From the NCBI RefSeq assembly GCF_033807715.1, contig NC_084607.1, forward strand, positions 62,001 to 126,000: DNA of 64,000 bases. Reading direction: 5' to 3'. A program made the position numbers and the translations under genes. The DNA is from Cololabis saira (Eukaryota; Chordata; Actinopteri; Beloniformes; Belonidae). The notes beneath the pieces are model-generated. The model was not told the DNA's origin. It did no database searches and saw nothing but the letters and a program-made list of their open reading frames with translations. This document shows, one piece after another, positions 1-12,764 of this stretch; within the stretch, counting starts at the first letter, position 1, and each line of letters begins with the position of its first letter.

Positions 1-1161
1 ACCCGAACATGTGCAGTTGGACACTCAACTTCCTGTCTGACCGCCGTCAAATGGTGAGGATGGGCAACATAACATCACCCAGGGGTGCGTCCTGAGCCCC
101 CCAGGACTGGTCCTGGACCCCCTAACCCTCAACACAGGAGCCCCCCAGGGCTGCGTCCTGAGCCCTCTCCTCACTGTACACACATGATTGTACAGCCACA
201 CACAGCTCCAACGTCGTCATCAAATATGCGGATGACACGACAGTCATAAGCTTGATTGATGACGATGACGAGTCGGCCTACAGGGCAGAGGTCGGGTCAC
301 TGACACAGTGGTGTCGAGACAACAGCCTGGCTTTAAACGTGAGCAAGACCAAGGAGCTGATCGTTGACTTCAGGAGATCAGAGAGAGTACGCACCTGTTA
401 TCATAAATGGGGCTGCTGTGGAGCAGGTCAAAGACTTCAAGTTCCTCGGAATCTATATATGGAGGGACCTGAAGTGGCTACACACACCACAAAAGTGGTG
501 AAAAAGGCCCAACAACGGCTCTACTGCCTGAGGCGTCTGAAGAGGTTCAAAGTCGCCCCGGATCCTCAGGGCTTTCTATACAACCACCATCAAGAGCGTC
601 CTGATGACCTGGTTCGGAAACTGCACCACCGCAGAAAAGAAAGCACTGCAGAGGGTGGGGCGAACAGCACAGCATCGTGGGAGGGGAGCTTCCACCTCTC
701 CAGGATCTTCACGACAGACGTTGTGTGGCTAAGGCCCACAACATTATCCGGGACATCCATCACCCCAGCCAGAGCCTGGTCCAGCCATAGCCTGTTCCAG
801 CCACTGCCGCACCCACGGCCGGGCAAACGGTACCGGTGCATAAAAAGCAGCACCACCAGATTCCTGAACAGTTTTTATCTGTCAGCAAACAGATTACTGA
901 ACAAGACTTAGTTCTTGTGAAAGACTGAACTGAAGATTTTTTATATCACATATAGAAGCCCAAGACTATTTATTTATCTGTTTTTCTATCCTCTTATTCC
1001 ACATACTGTTTTTATGCTTTTATTCATGCACTATGCACTTTGTTTGTATGTCTATCTTTTAACTGCAAATGATGATGAGCCTGCGCAAACAAGTTTTTTA
1101 CCCAAGTTACTGAGTAATATGATGTGACAATAAAGTTTGATTGATTGATTGATTGATTGAA
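1..1161 (+). mobile_element. Decayed non-LTR retrotransposon (LINE), RT end and 3' tail
   Basis: Conceptual translation gives a reverse transcriptase: a motif-B-like 'GAPQGCVLSPLL' near 135-170, 'YADDTTV' at about 225-245, then 'LTQWCRDNSLALNVSKTKELIVDFRR' type thumb sequence (open frame 252-911). After about 390 the reading jumps frame: 'INGAAVEQVKDFKFLGIYI' is in another frame, and the open frame returns to the true phase only in places, so the copy is a pseudogene. The 5' part is cut by the window edge. The 3' UTR ends at 'gacaataaagtttgattg', followed by GATT repeats (1137-1161), the usual 3' end of such elements. This is a CR1/L2/Rex1-type LINE. The exact family is not assigned. Confidence 0.85.
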
Positions 1162-1176
1162 GGTTCACCACCATGA

Positions 1177-1227
1177 CCCCCCCCCCCCCCCCAGGAACAG
1201 CACCGTTCCCCCCCCCCCCCCCCCCCC
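1177..1227. repeat. Two poly-C tracts
   Basis: Runs of 16 C (1177-1192) and about 20 C (1208-1227) are separated by 15 bases, just downstream of the LINE tail. Downstream, at 1285-1350, is a short degenerate 'cagtccagaacagaa' repeat. Confidence 0.9.
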
Positions 1228-1477
1228 ACCTGCTGCTCTCATGCAGAATAAAGTGCTTTGACAGAGGAGTCCTGACCCACATCAACAGTCCAAAAGTCCA
1301 GAACAGTCCAGAACAGAACAGTCCAGAACAGAACAATCCATAACAGTCCAAAGTGATGACATCAGACTTTTAATGAACAAGGACTCGTTTGTGCGGAGGG
1401 TTTTCATGGATTACAGCTCGTTATGCAACAGCCGAACCACACAGGTCTGAGAAGCTCCTCTCCCTGGATCAACACCC

Positions 1478-1480
<3 letters not shown>

Positions 1481-1560
<80 letters not shown>
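1481..1560. repeat. (TA)n microsatellite
   Basis: Forty uninterrupted TA units. The ORF running into it is repeat-encoded Tyr/Ile and is not a gene. Confidence 0.98.
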
Positions 1561-1561
<1 letters not shown>

Positions 1562-1562
<1 letters not shown>

Positions 1563-2006
1563 CAGATTTAATAAAGCATATTTAAATCTGTGATACTAAC
1601 AGTTAAAAATGAAGTTTGTTGCTTTACATGAAAACATCTAGTTTTGAAATGAATCTGCATTTGTTCAAAAAACAAGACATTGTGCATTTTTTCCTGAACC
1701 AGCAGTTTTTCTGTAATTAATCCCAGTAATCTTTACATTTACACAAAAACTACATATTTACTTTTCCTTTAACAGTTTAATCTATTGGGCAGATTGACCA
1801 ACGTTTAGATGAAACATGTTTTATTTGTTTAAGTAGAAAAACCACAATAAAAAATATCTGGCTTGATCTACTTTAAAAAACTTAAGGCGACTTTTTCTCA
1901 TGAGATTTTTATGTAGATCAAGAAAGACTAGTGTTTGTATAAACTATTCATTTTTAGTTTGTACAAAATTCATTTGCAAGTAAAGTCAACTTAATTTTGA
2001 TAAATA
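1562..2006 (-). mobile_element. Palindromic MITE, copy A, left portion
   Basis: This stretch is the reverse complement of 43130-43570 at high identity (for example 'caacgtttagatgaaacatg' here against its complement there). It contains one arm of a long inverted repeat ('gatctacttt...gactttttctcatgagat...agtcaacttaa'). The other arm lies at 4018-4195, so copy A is split by a LINE at 2007-4017. No coding capacity is seen. The superfamily is not assigned. Confidence 0.75.
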
Positions 2007-4017
2007 CACAAATACATAAGAACATGCTGACAAACTCTGTGCAATGTATGACGATATTGTGAAATGTCTCACTGCCTCCAGTGAACCCTTTTGTAAAAGT
2101 AAATGTAAGGTACCTAACATCAGACCTGGGTGGAATGAGTTTGTGGCTGAGCAGTATGCGGAGGCAAGGAGGGCTTTTAGACTCTGGTCAGAGGCAGGTA
2201 GGCCTAGACAGGGGGAATTGTTGGATATCAAAAAACGCACCAATGCTAGATTTAAATATGCACTCCGTTTTATTAAGAAAAATTAAAATACAATGAGGGC
2301 AGACTCACTTGCCAGAAAGCTACAGAATAACAGCCTTACTGACTTCTGGAAAGAGGTTAAAGTCATGAATAACAACAAAACTCCTCTACTGTCTGTGATT
2401 GAAGGTGTTAGTAGCCCAGAAAAAATAGCTGAGCTATGGCGTGAGCATTACTGTAACCTTTTTAATTGTGTTAAAGGTAACGTAGTTAGTATCAATCATG
2501 AACATACTGGTCTCTTTGCAGATGTGATAGTTAGGGCAGCAGATGTCTATGATGCCACTAACATGTTGGATAACAACAAAGCTTGTGGCATGGACTGCAT
2601 TACTGCAGAACATTTAAAAAATGCCAGCTTTAAGCTCTTTCCTTTGCTTTCCATGTGGTTTACTGCTTGTCTGGTTCATGGGGTCCTGCCCAATTCTATC
2701 ATGTCTGTAGAGTTAGTGCCTGTGCTTAAAGACAAGGCTGGTAAGCTCAGTAGTATTGATAATTATCATCCTATTGCATTGGCCAGCATCTTGTCTAAAG
2801 TACTGGAGAGAATACTTTTAACAAAGTTAGAAATGTATGTTCTTACTTCTGACAACCAGTTTGGATTTAAAAGAAAACATGGAACTGACCTCTGTATATA
2901 TGCTCTTAAAGAGATTGTATTTAAGTATACAAGCCTGAACACATCTGTATTTTTATGTTTTATTGATGCGTCAAAGGCTTTTGATCGTATTAATCATGAA
3001 AAATTATTTGTTAAATTGTTAGATAGAGGTGTTCCTAAATTCTTGGTGAGAATTTTAGTGTTTTTGGTATGCCCATCAAAGGTTTCAAGTAAAATGGGCC
3101 AATGTGGTATCTGCTCCATTTTGTGTTAGTAACGGAGTGCGGCAAGGCGGAATTTTGTCCCCTTTTTTATTTAATGTTTATATCGATGGATTATCAAATC
3201 AATTGGACAGGTTAAAAACTGGTTGTCTTGTGGGTAACACTATTGTTAATCATCTTATGTACGCGGACGACTTGGTACTGCTTTGTCCATATAGTTCTGG
3301 GCTGCAGCAGACGTTGAAGGTGCTCTCAGTATGGCCTTGATCATGATGTAAAGTATAACGCTAAGAAGCCACATAATGATAGTTAGAAGTGTTGGGGACA
3401 GGAAATCAACTTTTCCCACTTTTTATTTGGCAGACAGCCCCCTTGATGTATGTGAGGAAATTAAATATCTAGGTCATGTCATTTCTGATGACTGGACGGA
3501 TGACAAAGACTTGTATCGACAGCGCTGTAAAATGCATTCTCAAGCTAACGTGCTTATCAGGAAGTTTTATATGTGTTCTGACTCTGTGAAGTGTTCCCTG
3601 TTTCGAACCTACATCACACCGTTATATACTGCTCACTTGTGGTCTAACTTTAAGAAAAAGAGCATGCAGAGGCTCAAGGTAGCATACAATGATGCACTTA
3701 GGTTGCTGCTGCGTGTTCCTAGGTGGCATATGGCCAGTCAATTGTTTGTGTCCAACAGAGTGCCAACTTGTGAGGCTCTTAAGACAGTTGATGTTTGGTT
3801 TTATGTGTCGATTGGACAAATCAGAGAACCACATAATTGAAGCTTTAGTCAGCCCATTGAAAAGCTGCTATAGATTCACCTCTAGGCTAAGGTGGCATTG
3901 GTGCAATAGCTTGTATGTTTCATAAATTGAATATTTAATATTTTTGTATTTCTTTTTTTATACGTTTTATATTGTATTATGTTTTATATGGACCTGTGTA
4001 TGCAAAAAAGTTGATAT
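2007..4017 (+). mobile_element. LINE inserted in the MITE, with broken RT ORF
   Basis: The insertion is flanked by ATAAATA direct repeats (2000-2006 and 4018-4024). Three main reading blocks are seen. Block 1 is a pre-RT region, 2044-2286, with a stop at 2284. Block 2 runs 2293-3129 and carries 'NNKACGMDCITAEHLKNAS', 'IALASILSKVLERILL', 'NQFGFKRKHGTDLCIYALK' and motif A 'FIDASKAFDRINH'. Block 3 runs 3104-3340 and carries motif B 'GVRQGGILSPFLFNVYIDGL' and 'YADDLVLLCPYSSG', the catalytic YADD. A C-terminal 'KYLGHVISDDWTDDKDLYRQ' block follows at 3376-3840. A frameshift near 3105 and breaks near 3340 and 3840 make it defective. No endonuclease domain is seen, so it is probably 5' truncated. The 3' end is AT-rich (3925-4017). 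The clade is not assigned. Confidence 0.85.
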
Positions 4018-4195
4018 ATAAATAAAGTAAACTTAACACAATTAAGTTGACTGTACTTGCAAAATGTATTATTTACATAAAAAAATATGTAGTTTAAACT
4101 AAGACTAGTATTTCTTGATTTACATAATAATCTCATGCAAAAAGTTGACTTGTTTTTTTATTAAGTAGATCCAGCCAGATATTTGTATGAGTGTA
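4018..4195 (-). mobile_element. Palindromic MITE, copy A, right arm
   Basis: This is the inverted counterpart of 1860-2006: 'cacaattaagttgac...aagactagtatttcttgat...ctcatgcaaaaagttgac'. It also matches 42997-43125 of copy B. Together with 1562-2006 it rebuilds one MITE with a centre at the LINE insertion site. Confidence 0.75.
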
Positions 4196-4624
4196 GGGAC
4201 CCCAGGGTCTGAGTCTCCTGCTGAACACCTTCAGCATTCCGGGGAACCCGGCCAGCCCAAGCCTCCCTGGGGCCCTCAGGACCGGAACAAGCCTCCCTGG
4301 GGCCGGGGCCCTGTATTACTGACGATAGTTCAAACCTACCATGATACCTGAAACAGAAACATCACCAGCCTGAATGACTGCAGACCTGGGACACAAACCC
4401 CCATCACTAACCCCATCTGAACCAGGACCAGGACCAGGACCTGGACCAGCACCAGCAGGTCCAACATCAGCATCATTACAGCCTGATTCACCACCGCAGA
4501 TGAACCAGAACCTCCAGAACCAACTGAGAACTGGGACAAATCTGTAACAACCAGGAAAACAAAGTTCCAAGATCTTCTACTACTGAACTCTCAGACATCA
4601 GAATATATGTGTTATCTTTTCAGC
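4196..4624. other. Unassigned spacer with short repeats
   Basis: A GC-rich stretch with two near copies of 'aagcctccctggggcc' (4259-4310) and a short CCAGGA run (4421-4450). No open reading frame with recognisable protein, promoter or RNA gene was found. Confidence 0.5.
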
Positions 4625-5258
4625 TCTTATTCAATATCAATTATTGATCCTCTTTACCAGCTTTGGGTTCAGGTGTTAGAATGTGACTTACAGGTGTAAA
4701 TATCAGTTATTGATCCTCTTAGGTGTTAGTATCTGATTTACAGGTGTGAAATATACATTTTTGATCCTCTCAGGTGTTAGTATCTGACTTACAGGTGTGA
4801 AATATCAGTTATTGATCCTCTCAGGTGTTAGTATCTGACTTACAGGTGTGAAATATCAATTATTGATCCTGTAAGGTGTTAGTATCTGACTTACAGGTGT
4901 GAAATATCAGTTATTGATCCTCTCAGGTGTTAGTATCTGACTTACAGGTGTGAAATATCAGTTATTGATCCTCTCAGGTGTTAGTATCTGACTTACAGGT
5001 GTGAAATATCAGTTATTGATCCTCTCAGGTGTTAGTATCTGACTTACAGGTGTGAAATATCAATTATTGATCCTCTCAGGTGTTAGTATCTGACTTACAG
5101 GTGTGAAATATCAGTTATTGATCCTCTCAGGTGTTAGTATCTGACTTACAGGTGTGAAATATCAGTTATTGATCCTCTCAGGTGTTAGTATCTGACTTAC
5201 AGGTGTGAGATATTAATTATTGATCCTCTCAGGTGTTAGTATCTGACTTACAGGTGTG
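4625..5258. repeat. Minisatellite, 51-bp unit, about 12 copies
   Basis: The unit is built from 'attgatcctctcaggtgtt', 'agtatctgacttacagg' and 'tgtgaaatatcagtt'. Successive 'attgatcc' positions (4811, 4862, 4913) give a 51-bp period. The left units are more divergent (4640-4740), and the central and right units are nearly identical, which suggests recent homogenisation there. A small 'cacaattcaggt' repeat follows at 5371-5418. Confidence 0.95.
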
Positions 5259-5516
5259 CTGCCCTCTGCTGATCGGTTCTCTTCAGCAGAGCTGCTGTTC
5301 CCTTGTTGCTCCTCCAGAGATCCAGGATGCTTTTCCTGCCCATTTCAGCAGCAGGTGCACCAACTCCAGTCACAATATCAGTCACAATTCAGGTCACAAT
5401 TCAGGTCAAAATTCAGGTTTGACTGGTTTTACTGGTTTTACTGTAGTTGTTCCACTTCCCCGTCTGTTTTACTGGTCTGTGTTTCTGTCCTGCTGAGTCT
5501 TGGACTTATAACCTCC

Positions 5517-5989
<473 letters not shown>

Positions 5990-6532
5990 TCGTAGTGCTT
6001 AAGTGTTTCTAACTTCTCTCCAGTCCTGGTGTGATGAAAGCTTTTTTGTTTTTCCTTTTCTTTCTCTGTCGTGACCCGTCACTGAAGTGCAAATGTGCAA
6101 TAAGCATCAGAACTTTATAGATCTGATCACTAAAGCACTTAAAGTGCAATAATGGCGATGTGCAATAAGCATTAGCACTTTATAGATTTAACAATTAAAG
6201 CACTTTAAGAAGCAATAGCACTTTAAATCTCTTGCACTTAAGCACTTAGCACTTTAAATGTGATGGCCACTTATTGGTATTAATTGTAACATGTTTTTAT
6301 TTCTTATTGATTGTATCTAGCTTAGTTGTGTTTTTAAATGTTGTCTTTCGTCGCTATATCTTGTCTTCCTTGTTTGCTGGTTCTGATTTTATGTTTTATG
6401 TTTGGCATTGATTTGCCACAGGGACGAATGGTGGACATTATCCTATGGCTATATGTTTACACTTGTGTTCATTAACATGTACAGTCCCTGTCATTAAATA
6501 AATACATTTAAATTGAAATTGAAATTGCATAA
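5990..6532 (+). mobile_element. Probable LINE 3' UTR and tail
   Basis: The region ends in 'cagtccctgtcattaaat' then AAATTGAAATTG repeats. This matches in style the LINE tail at 39590-39680 ('gtccctgtcaaataaacc'). The inner part has repeated 'gtgcaataagcat' and 'agcactttatag' blocks (6090-6260). No reverse transcriptase sequence remains, so this is a 5'-truncated copy. Confidence 0.5.
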
Positions 6533-6912
6533 TGAAAGGTATTTATTGACTAAGTTGGACATCACTGAAGGCACTGGCGGTTCTAGGATCTTTCTAAACA
6601 GGGGCCAAATGTAACCTTCAGGGGCCAACAGTATTACATTTTCATCCCGAAATAGCGCTGCTTGACTGAACAACAATTGGAGACAATGCAATAAGCACAT
6701 TATCCAGCAGGTGGCGGTAAAACATGTTGACTGACTGAAAAAACAGGAAACATGCATCAAGATGACTAGCCAAGAGGCTGCGACTCCAGTGTTTTATATC
6801 TATGGCTGGAGTTTCCACCAACTATACACCAGGTTACAACCCTGGATACTTGATTCCCTGTCATTGAGCATTTTCTGGACTATGAAACAGTTGGACTATG
6901 AAACAGACAAAC

Positions 6913-7316
6913 AACACTAACCCTAACTAACCCTAACCCTAACCCTAACCCTAACTAACCCTAACCCTAACTAACCCTAACCCTAACCCTAACCCTAACT
7001 AACCCTAACCCTAACTCTAACCCTAACCCTAACTATGAAACAGACAAACAACCCTAATCCTAACCCTAACCCTAACTAATCCTAACCCTAACCCTAACCC
7101 TAACTAATCCTATAACTCTAACTCTAACTAATCCTAACCCTAAACCTAACCCTAACTAATCCTAACCCTAACTAATCTTAACCCTAACCCTAACCCTAAC
7201 CCTAACTAATCCTAACCCTAACCCTAACCCTAACTAATCCTAACCCTAACCCTAACCCTAACTAATCCTATAACTCTAACTCTAACTAATCCTAACCCTA
7301 ACCCTAACCCTAACAC
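6913..7316. repeat. Degenerate telomere-like CCCTAA array
   Basis: CCCTAA units alternate with shorter CTAA and 'ctaatcctaac' variants. The C-rich strand is on the plus strand. The stretch holds two copies of 'actatgaaacagacaaacaa' (near 6889 and 7032) that bracket the first block, so it grew by duplication of a non-telomeric flank together with the telomere-like repeat. Confidence 0.9.
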
Positions 7317-7869
7317 TAATTTGTGCTATTGTCTCCCTGACTTTAAGGCTTTTTTTGATAAAAAGCTGAGCAATTCCCTGTGTCTTTTCATCCTCTCTGT
7401 CTCAATACCCGACAAACACAACAGTTTATGATTAACATAGAACATGAATCTCTTCATCTTTGAACATTCAGGTCAAAGTGCTATAATCCAACCAAACTAC
7501 AACTTCATTGTTATGGATTTCTCTCTTTGAACCCAAGCGCACGACACCAGACAGGGTTAAACTCAACCAAAAACACAGCGTAGTTTAGTTGTAAACCAAA
7601 AAATTATTATTTTATCTTATTTTATTTATTTATATTATCCAATATTTTTGCTCCTGGCAGCAACAAATTCATCTTTCTGTTTATATAATTTATGTCTAAT
7701 TTAATTCAGTCCCAGTTATATAAATGTTTACTGTTTATCTGTGGAGATGTTGTTACAGTGTTGTCATGACTCTCTAATGACTATTTAAATTATATAGCCA
7801 ATCAATATACAGAAAAAATTTGAAAAAAGAGAAAATAAGTATAACTTCAAAGGAAAATAGATCTTTAAA
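7317..7869. other. Unassigned AT-rich spacer
   Basis: AT-rich DNA with no recognised feature. Confidence 0.4.
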
Positions 7870-8385
7870 AAACAAAATTCAGGACCAAATTAATGGGATG
7901 TTGTTTCTGTAAAAGGTATCAGGTTATGGAACAATCTGGATACAGAAGCCAAAGATGCAAATCAAACATTACATTTAAAAGAATAATAACAGCCAGTTTG
8001 ATGAATAAATATCATGATGATTGTTAAGTTAGGTGGGGTTTTCTTTGTTTTCTCTCTCTTTTTTTAGCACCTTTGTCATATTTTTTTCTTTGAATCAAAA
8101 ATCTGTGTTTGACGACAGCTATTTGGTGTTAATTTATAACTTTGTTGTAGTTTTTTTTATTACGTTTAATGGAAAGTGTTTTTTAAATTGCATAATTTTT
8201 CATTTGTTTTTATTATTACATTATTTTAAATGTGATTTCTTAGGAAAAATGGACAGATAAAATAAGCTTAGTCTTCTTTCTGTTCCCTTTCATTCAATGA
8301 AAGAGATTTGTTTTAATTATATGGAACTGTTTTGTTTTTCTTTTAATGAATGAAATAAAGAATAAATAATAATAAGGTTAACAAT
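7870..8385 (+). mobile_element. LINE 3' fragment (RT C-terminus and tail)
   Basis: The frame at 7923-7982 reads 'LWNNLDTEAKDANQTLHLKE' then a stop. The 16.1-kb element reads 'LWNNLNKKTKESKSNITFKR' at the equivalent place, so both are the extreme C-terminus of the same LINE family. The 3' UTR is also shared ('ccctttcattcaatgaa' and 'gaatgaaataaagaata'). Only the last part of the element is present. Confidence 0.65.
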
Positions 8386-8621
8386 AGTTAGCAGCAGCAA
8401 AGGCTAACAAGGCACTTGGAAAGGTTGATGTTTTATTTTCTAACTAAGTCGGCCCAGCCGTCACCTCATTCCCCTTGTGATTCCCCAGATAGGTGGAATA
8501 ACAAACACGTGTCTGATCCTGATGGAAAGTGACCCTTTAAAGAGCCCGTGTTGACAAGTGAAGGACATGCAAAGATAAGAAATGAAAACAGGAGGGAAGT
8601 CAGCTTGATGGACGGCTTTAA

Positions 8622-8736
8622 AGTCATGTCTCCGTCAATCACCTGATTTAAACTCATGTCTCCGTCAATCACCTGATTTAAACTCATGTCTCCGTCAATC
8701 ACCTGATTTAAACTCATGTCTCCGTCAATCACCTGA
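8622..8736. repeat. Minisatellite, 30-bp unit, about 4 copies
   Basis: The unit is 'tcatgtctccgtcaatcacc' plus 'tgatttaaac'. Because 30 is divisible by three, it gives a repetitive Met-Ser-Leu-Asn-type ORF on the minus strand, which is not considered real. Confidence 0.9.
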
Positions 8737-8799
8737 AACCAGTGGCGTCAATTCAGTCAAAGCTACAGTTGGTCTGGCAAGGTTACGAGTCTCAGAACT

Positions 8800-9010
8800 G
8801 AAGTACAGTATCAACCAACTACAGTATCAACCGACTACAGTATCAACCAACTACAGTATCAACCGACTACAGTATCAACCAACTACAGTATCAATCAACT
8901 ACAGTACCAACCAACTACAGTATCAATCAACTACAGTATCAATCAACTACAGTATCAATCAACTACAGTATCAACCAACTACAGTATCAATCAACTACAG
9001 TATCAATCAA
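8800..9010. repeat. Minisatellite, 16-bp unit, about 13 copies
   Basis: The unit is 'actacagtatcaaccaact' shortened to 16 bp, with C/T variation (caacc/caatc) between copies. Confidence 0.92.
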
Positions 9011-9444
9011 CCAGCAAATACTCATCACAGAAGTTTATGTAGCTTATCTGTGTGGTAGAGAACATTTTAACTTTTTCAAATGCAGTCTGTTGAGGAATTT
9101 ATCAAAACCAGTTCAGAAGTCCGCTTGTGGGTAGTGAGTTTTTATTCAGCAGCCGGTGGTGGACATGACCAAACAGATCAGGTCTGAGTTGGTGTGCCGA
9201 CCCCGGGTGATTGTGTCATGACTTTTTATACGGTAAGCTTCAAGGTACAGAAGGCAGGAAATACACAAACCAAGTGAGAGACAAAAAGTAATTTACAATC
9301 AGATGTGATCTGTGGCCAAATGTCATTATCTGGCATTTGGCCTGACTGTCACTAACTTCTAAATTACCCCATAGGGTGTTCTCGTGATTCAAGTCTGTTT
9401 GAACCAACTTCCAGGTGTTGTCTGCAGGGGGGGTGGGTAGGGAG
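9011..9444. other. Unassigned spacer
   Basis: No gene, RNA or repeat recognised. Confidence 0.4.
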
Positions 9445-10850
9445 CCAGATTCACAATTTTTGGCATGGGACAGGCTGATATCAAGATTCATATGGGTAGG
9501 AGGCAGACCCAGGATAAGATTTAAAACCCTTCAACTGGACAAAGAAAGTGGAGGATTGGCGTTGCCAAGTCTTAGAGAATACTATTACGCTGCACAGCTA
9601 CAATACATAGTATATTGGTGCTCCCCGAGTTATCAAGCCAGATGGAAGGACATCAAAAAGAATATGAGCTGCCCCCCCCCCCCACACACACACAGAGTCT
9701 AGATTAGGTGGAAAAGAACATATGGATTTTAAGGACGAAAATACAATTATGAGAGAAACATTTGAAACATGGTATGTTGTCAAGAAATACAAGCTGACTG
9801 GAGAGAGTAAGCGGTTGATTTGGCCTTCATACACATCTAGATTCAGTCCAGGAATTTCAGATAGGACCTTTGAAAAGTGGAGAGATAAGGGGATAACAGC
9901 TATGTTTACACTTACAGAAAAACAACACTTTAAATCATTTAGACAACTCAAAGATGAATGTGGATTAGAAGATCGTGATTTATATGGATATCTGCAATTA
10001 AGACACTTCTATGACACAGAAATTAAGACAGAAATTTCATTGGAAGGGAATGATGTGATTGAGGTGTTGACAGGAGCAAACTCCTTCAAGAATTGTTTCC
10101 AAACTGTATAGAGGTTTAATGAAGCAACATGGGAGAAATACAATGTATGTAAAGGCAAAATGAGAAAAGGAATTAAACATTGAGTTGTCAGAGGATGATT
10201 GGCACTCCATGAATAAGACCCAACACACGTCAACAAGCTCCAGAGGATGGAGGGAATTTGGTTGGAAACATTTAATTTCGATTTTTTATTACTCCAACAA
10301 TTAAAAATAAACAATTGAGTGAACAACAATATTGTTGGAGACAGTGTGGGCAATTGAGTGCCAACCACTCTCACATTTTCTGGACATGTATAAAAATGCA
10401 AGCATTTTGGGATGGGATCCTAACAGCCATGGAGAAAACTTTGGGATATAAGATCCCTAAGGATCCACGAGTTATGTACCTTGGACTGATACCAGAGGAT
10501 GTAATAAGCAAAGAAGACATATACATCGTTAAGATTCTATCTCTTGTGACTAAGAAAGCCATTACAAGAAATTGGTTGAAAACAGACCCACCTGGCCTGA
10601 GACAATGGCGTGATATTGTTGAGGAAATACGATTAATGGAACAGATTACCTACAGTTTAAGACTCAAAACAGAGCTGTATGCTGTAAGATGGGCAAAATG
10701 GTATCAATATGTAAGACAGTAGTGACCCCACCCCCCCACGCGTTTTTGTTTTTGTTGTTTTTCTTGTATCTGTCTGTTGTATCTGTCTGTTGATTTTGTT
10801 ACCAATTGAAAAATGAAAAAATAAAGTTTAAAAAAAACAAAACAAACATT
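9445..10850 (+). mobile_element. L1-clade LINE, ORF2 C-terminal third and 3' end
   Basis: Three collinear reading blocks are seen. The first, 9445-9702, has 'FLAWDRLISRFIWVGGRPRI' and 'LQLDKESGGLALPSLREYYY'. The second is 9722-10111. The third, 10315-10722, has 'HIFWTCIKMQAFWDGI' and 'KKAITRNWLKTDPPGLRQW', then ends '...WAKWYQYVRQ' and a stop. These are hallmarks of the region after the RT domain in fish L1 ORF2. Frames are broken by a poly-C/CA expansion at 9673-9692, stops near 10111 and an indel near 10300. The 3' UTR ends in an A-rich tail at 10818-10850. The copy is 5' truncated and inactive. Confidence 0.88.
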
Positions 10851-11028
10851 TACATTTTCCCCTGAAGCCGAGGTTTAGGGACTGCCGTACCTTCATACCC
10901 AATTCACGCCCCTGCCTGAAACTCACAACCAAACACAACAAAACTGTTTCTGGAGGATTTCAGTCTCTGTTTTGAGGTTTCAGTCTGACTGCAGAAGGGA
11001 GTCGTACCCGCAACCCCCCCCCCCTCAC

Positions 11029-11029
<1 letters not shown>

Positions 11030-11102
<73 letters not shown>
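11030..11102. repeat. (CA)n microsatellite
   Basis: About 35 CA units preceded by a C10 run (11014-11024). The preceding segment 10851-10915 shares the phrase 'cccctgaagccgagg' with 26061-26075, so it is part of a dispersed repeat. Confidence 0.97.
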
Positions 11103-11105
<3 letters not shown>

Positions 11106-11263
11106 CACCCTGACATGACCTGCAGAAGTCTGAATGGTGAATCTGAACCATTCACACACTCGTGTTCCCCCGGCCGGCGTTGCCATGGCAGCAACAGCTG
11201 TTAACTTTCATCAGTTTGACCTTCTGGTGTAAAATTACAGTGAGTACGATGACCCAGCTCATT

Positions 11264-11959
<696 letters not shown>

Positions 11960-12237
11960 ATGCATGCATCCATCCATCCATCCATCCATCCATCCATCCA
12001 TCATCCATCCATCCATCCATCCATCCATCATCCATCCATCATCCATCCATCATCCATCCATCCATCCATCATCCATCCATCCATCATCCATCCATCCATC
12101 CATCCATCATCCATCCATCCATCCATCCATCCATCCATCCATCCATCATCCATCCATCCATCCATCCATCCATCCATCCATCCATCCATCCATCCATCCA
12201 TCATCCATCCATCCATCCATCCATCCATCCATCCATC
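11960..12237. repeat. (CATC)n tetranucleotide array
   Basis: Long CCAT/ATCC array with frequent 'catcatcc' single-unit slips. It is continuous with the 3' tail of a Rex3/RTE-like LINE on the minus strand and has probably expanded from that tail. Confidence 0.95.
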
Positions 12238-12320
12238 TTCCGCCGCTTATCATCCGCTGGAGGAAGTGTCTGGGTGAAGCAAGTCTAGGCATCCCTGTTG
12301 AGACTGCTGCCCCCGCGACC
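12228..12320 (-). mobile_element. Rex3/RTE-like LINE 3' end
   Basis: Read on the minus strand, 'ggataagcggcagaag'-like sequence (here 'gatgataagcggcggaag') is followed by GATGG repeats, preceded by 'ggtcgcgggggcagcagtct' and 'cacttcctccag'. This is the familiar GATG-tailed 3' end of RTE/Rex3-type fish retroelements. Only about 90 bases of the element body are present. Confidence 0.6.
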
Positions 12321-12420
12321 ACCAGGAGAGAATTAAAAAGATCTAGAGGAGATAAGGAACCACCAGATCTACCAGGAGAGAATTAAAAAGATCTAGAGGA
12401 GATAAGGAACCACCAGATCC
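12321..12420. repeat. Tandem duplication, 50-bp unit, 2 copies
   Basis: 'accaggagagaattaaaaag' starts at 12321 and again at 12371. The copies are almost identical. Confidence 0.92.
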
Positions 12421-12630
12421 ACCAGCAGCTCCTTCATAGCTGCTCAGATACCAACGACCTTTTCAGCAGTGGTGTTTACATGGCCATGTAACCGGGTTAT
12501 TGCTAATATTCCGGTTAGAAAAGGTTTATTGATTCTGGGAAACGTAGTCAGTGTTGGTGTCAGAGGCAGGATGACCGACCCAGTAGTTGTGGAAAGCTCT
12601 CACTGAGTGAAGATACTCTAGCAGGTGAAG

Positions 12631-12728
12631 GTTCAGAGGTCACGACCTCACAGTTACCAGCAGGTTCAGAGGTCATGACCTCACAGTTACCAGCAGGTTC
12701 AGAGGTCACGACCTCACAGTTACCAGAA
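12631..12728. repeat. Minisatellite, 33-bp unit, 3 copies, with AGGTCA palindromes
   Basis: 'gttcagaggtca' starts at 12631, 12664 and 12697. Each unit carries an inverted AGGTCA pair: 12637-12648 and 12703-12714 are AGGTCACGACCT, and 12670-12681 is AGGTCATGACCT, which equals the ideal palindromic thyroid-hormone/nuclear-receptor element. Whether any protein binds is unknown. Confidence 0.9.
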
Positions 12729-12764
12729 GTAATACTGAGGTCAAGAAAGAACAAGCTCACAGGA

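Noticed and set aside
4650..5258. CRISPR-like array
   Set aside because: Units are contiguous without unique spacers and the genome is vertebrate. It is a minisatellite, as are the other arrays.
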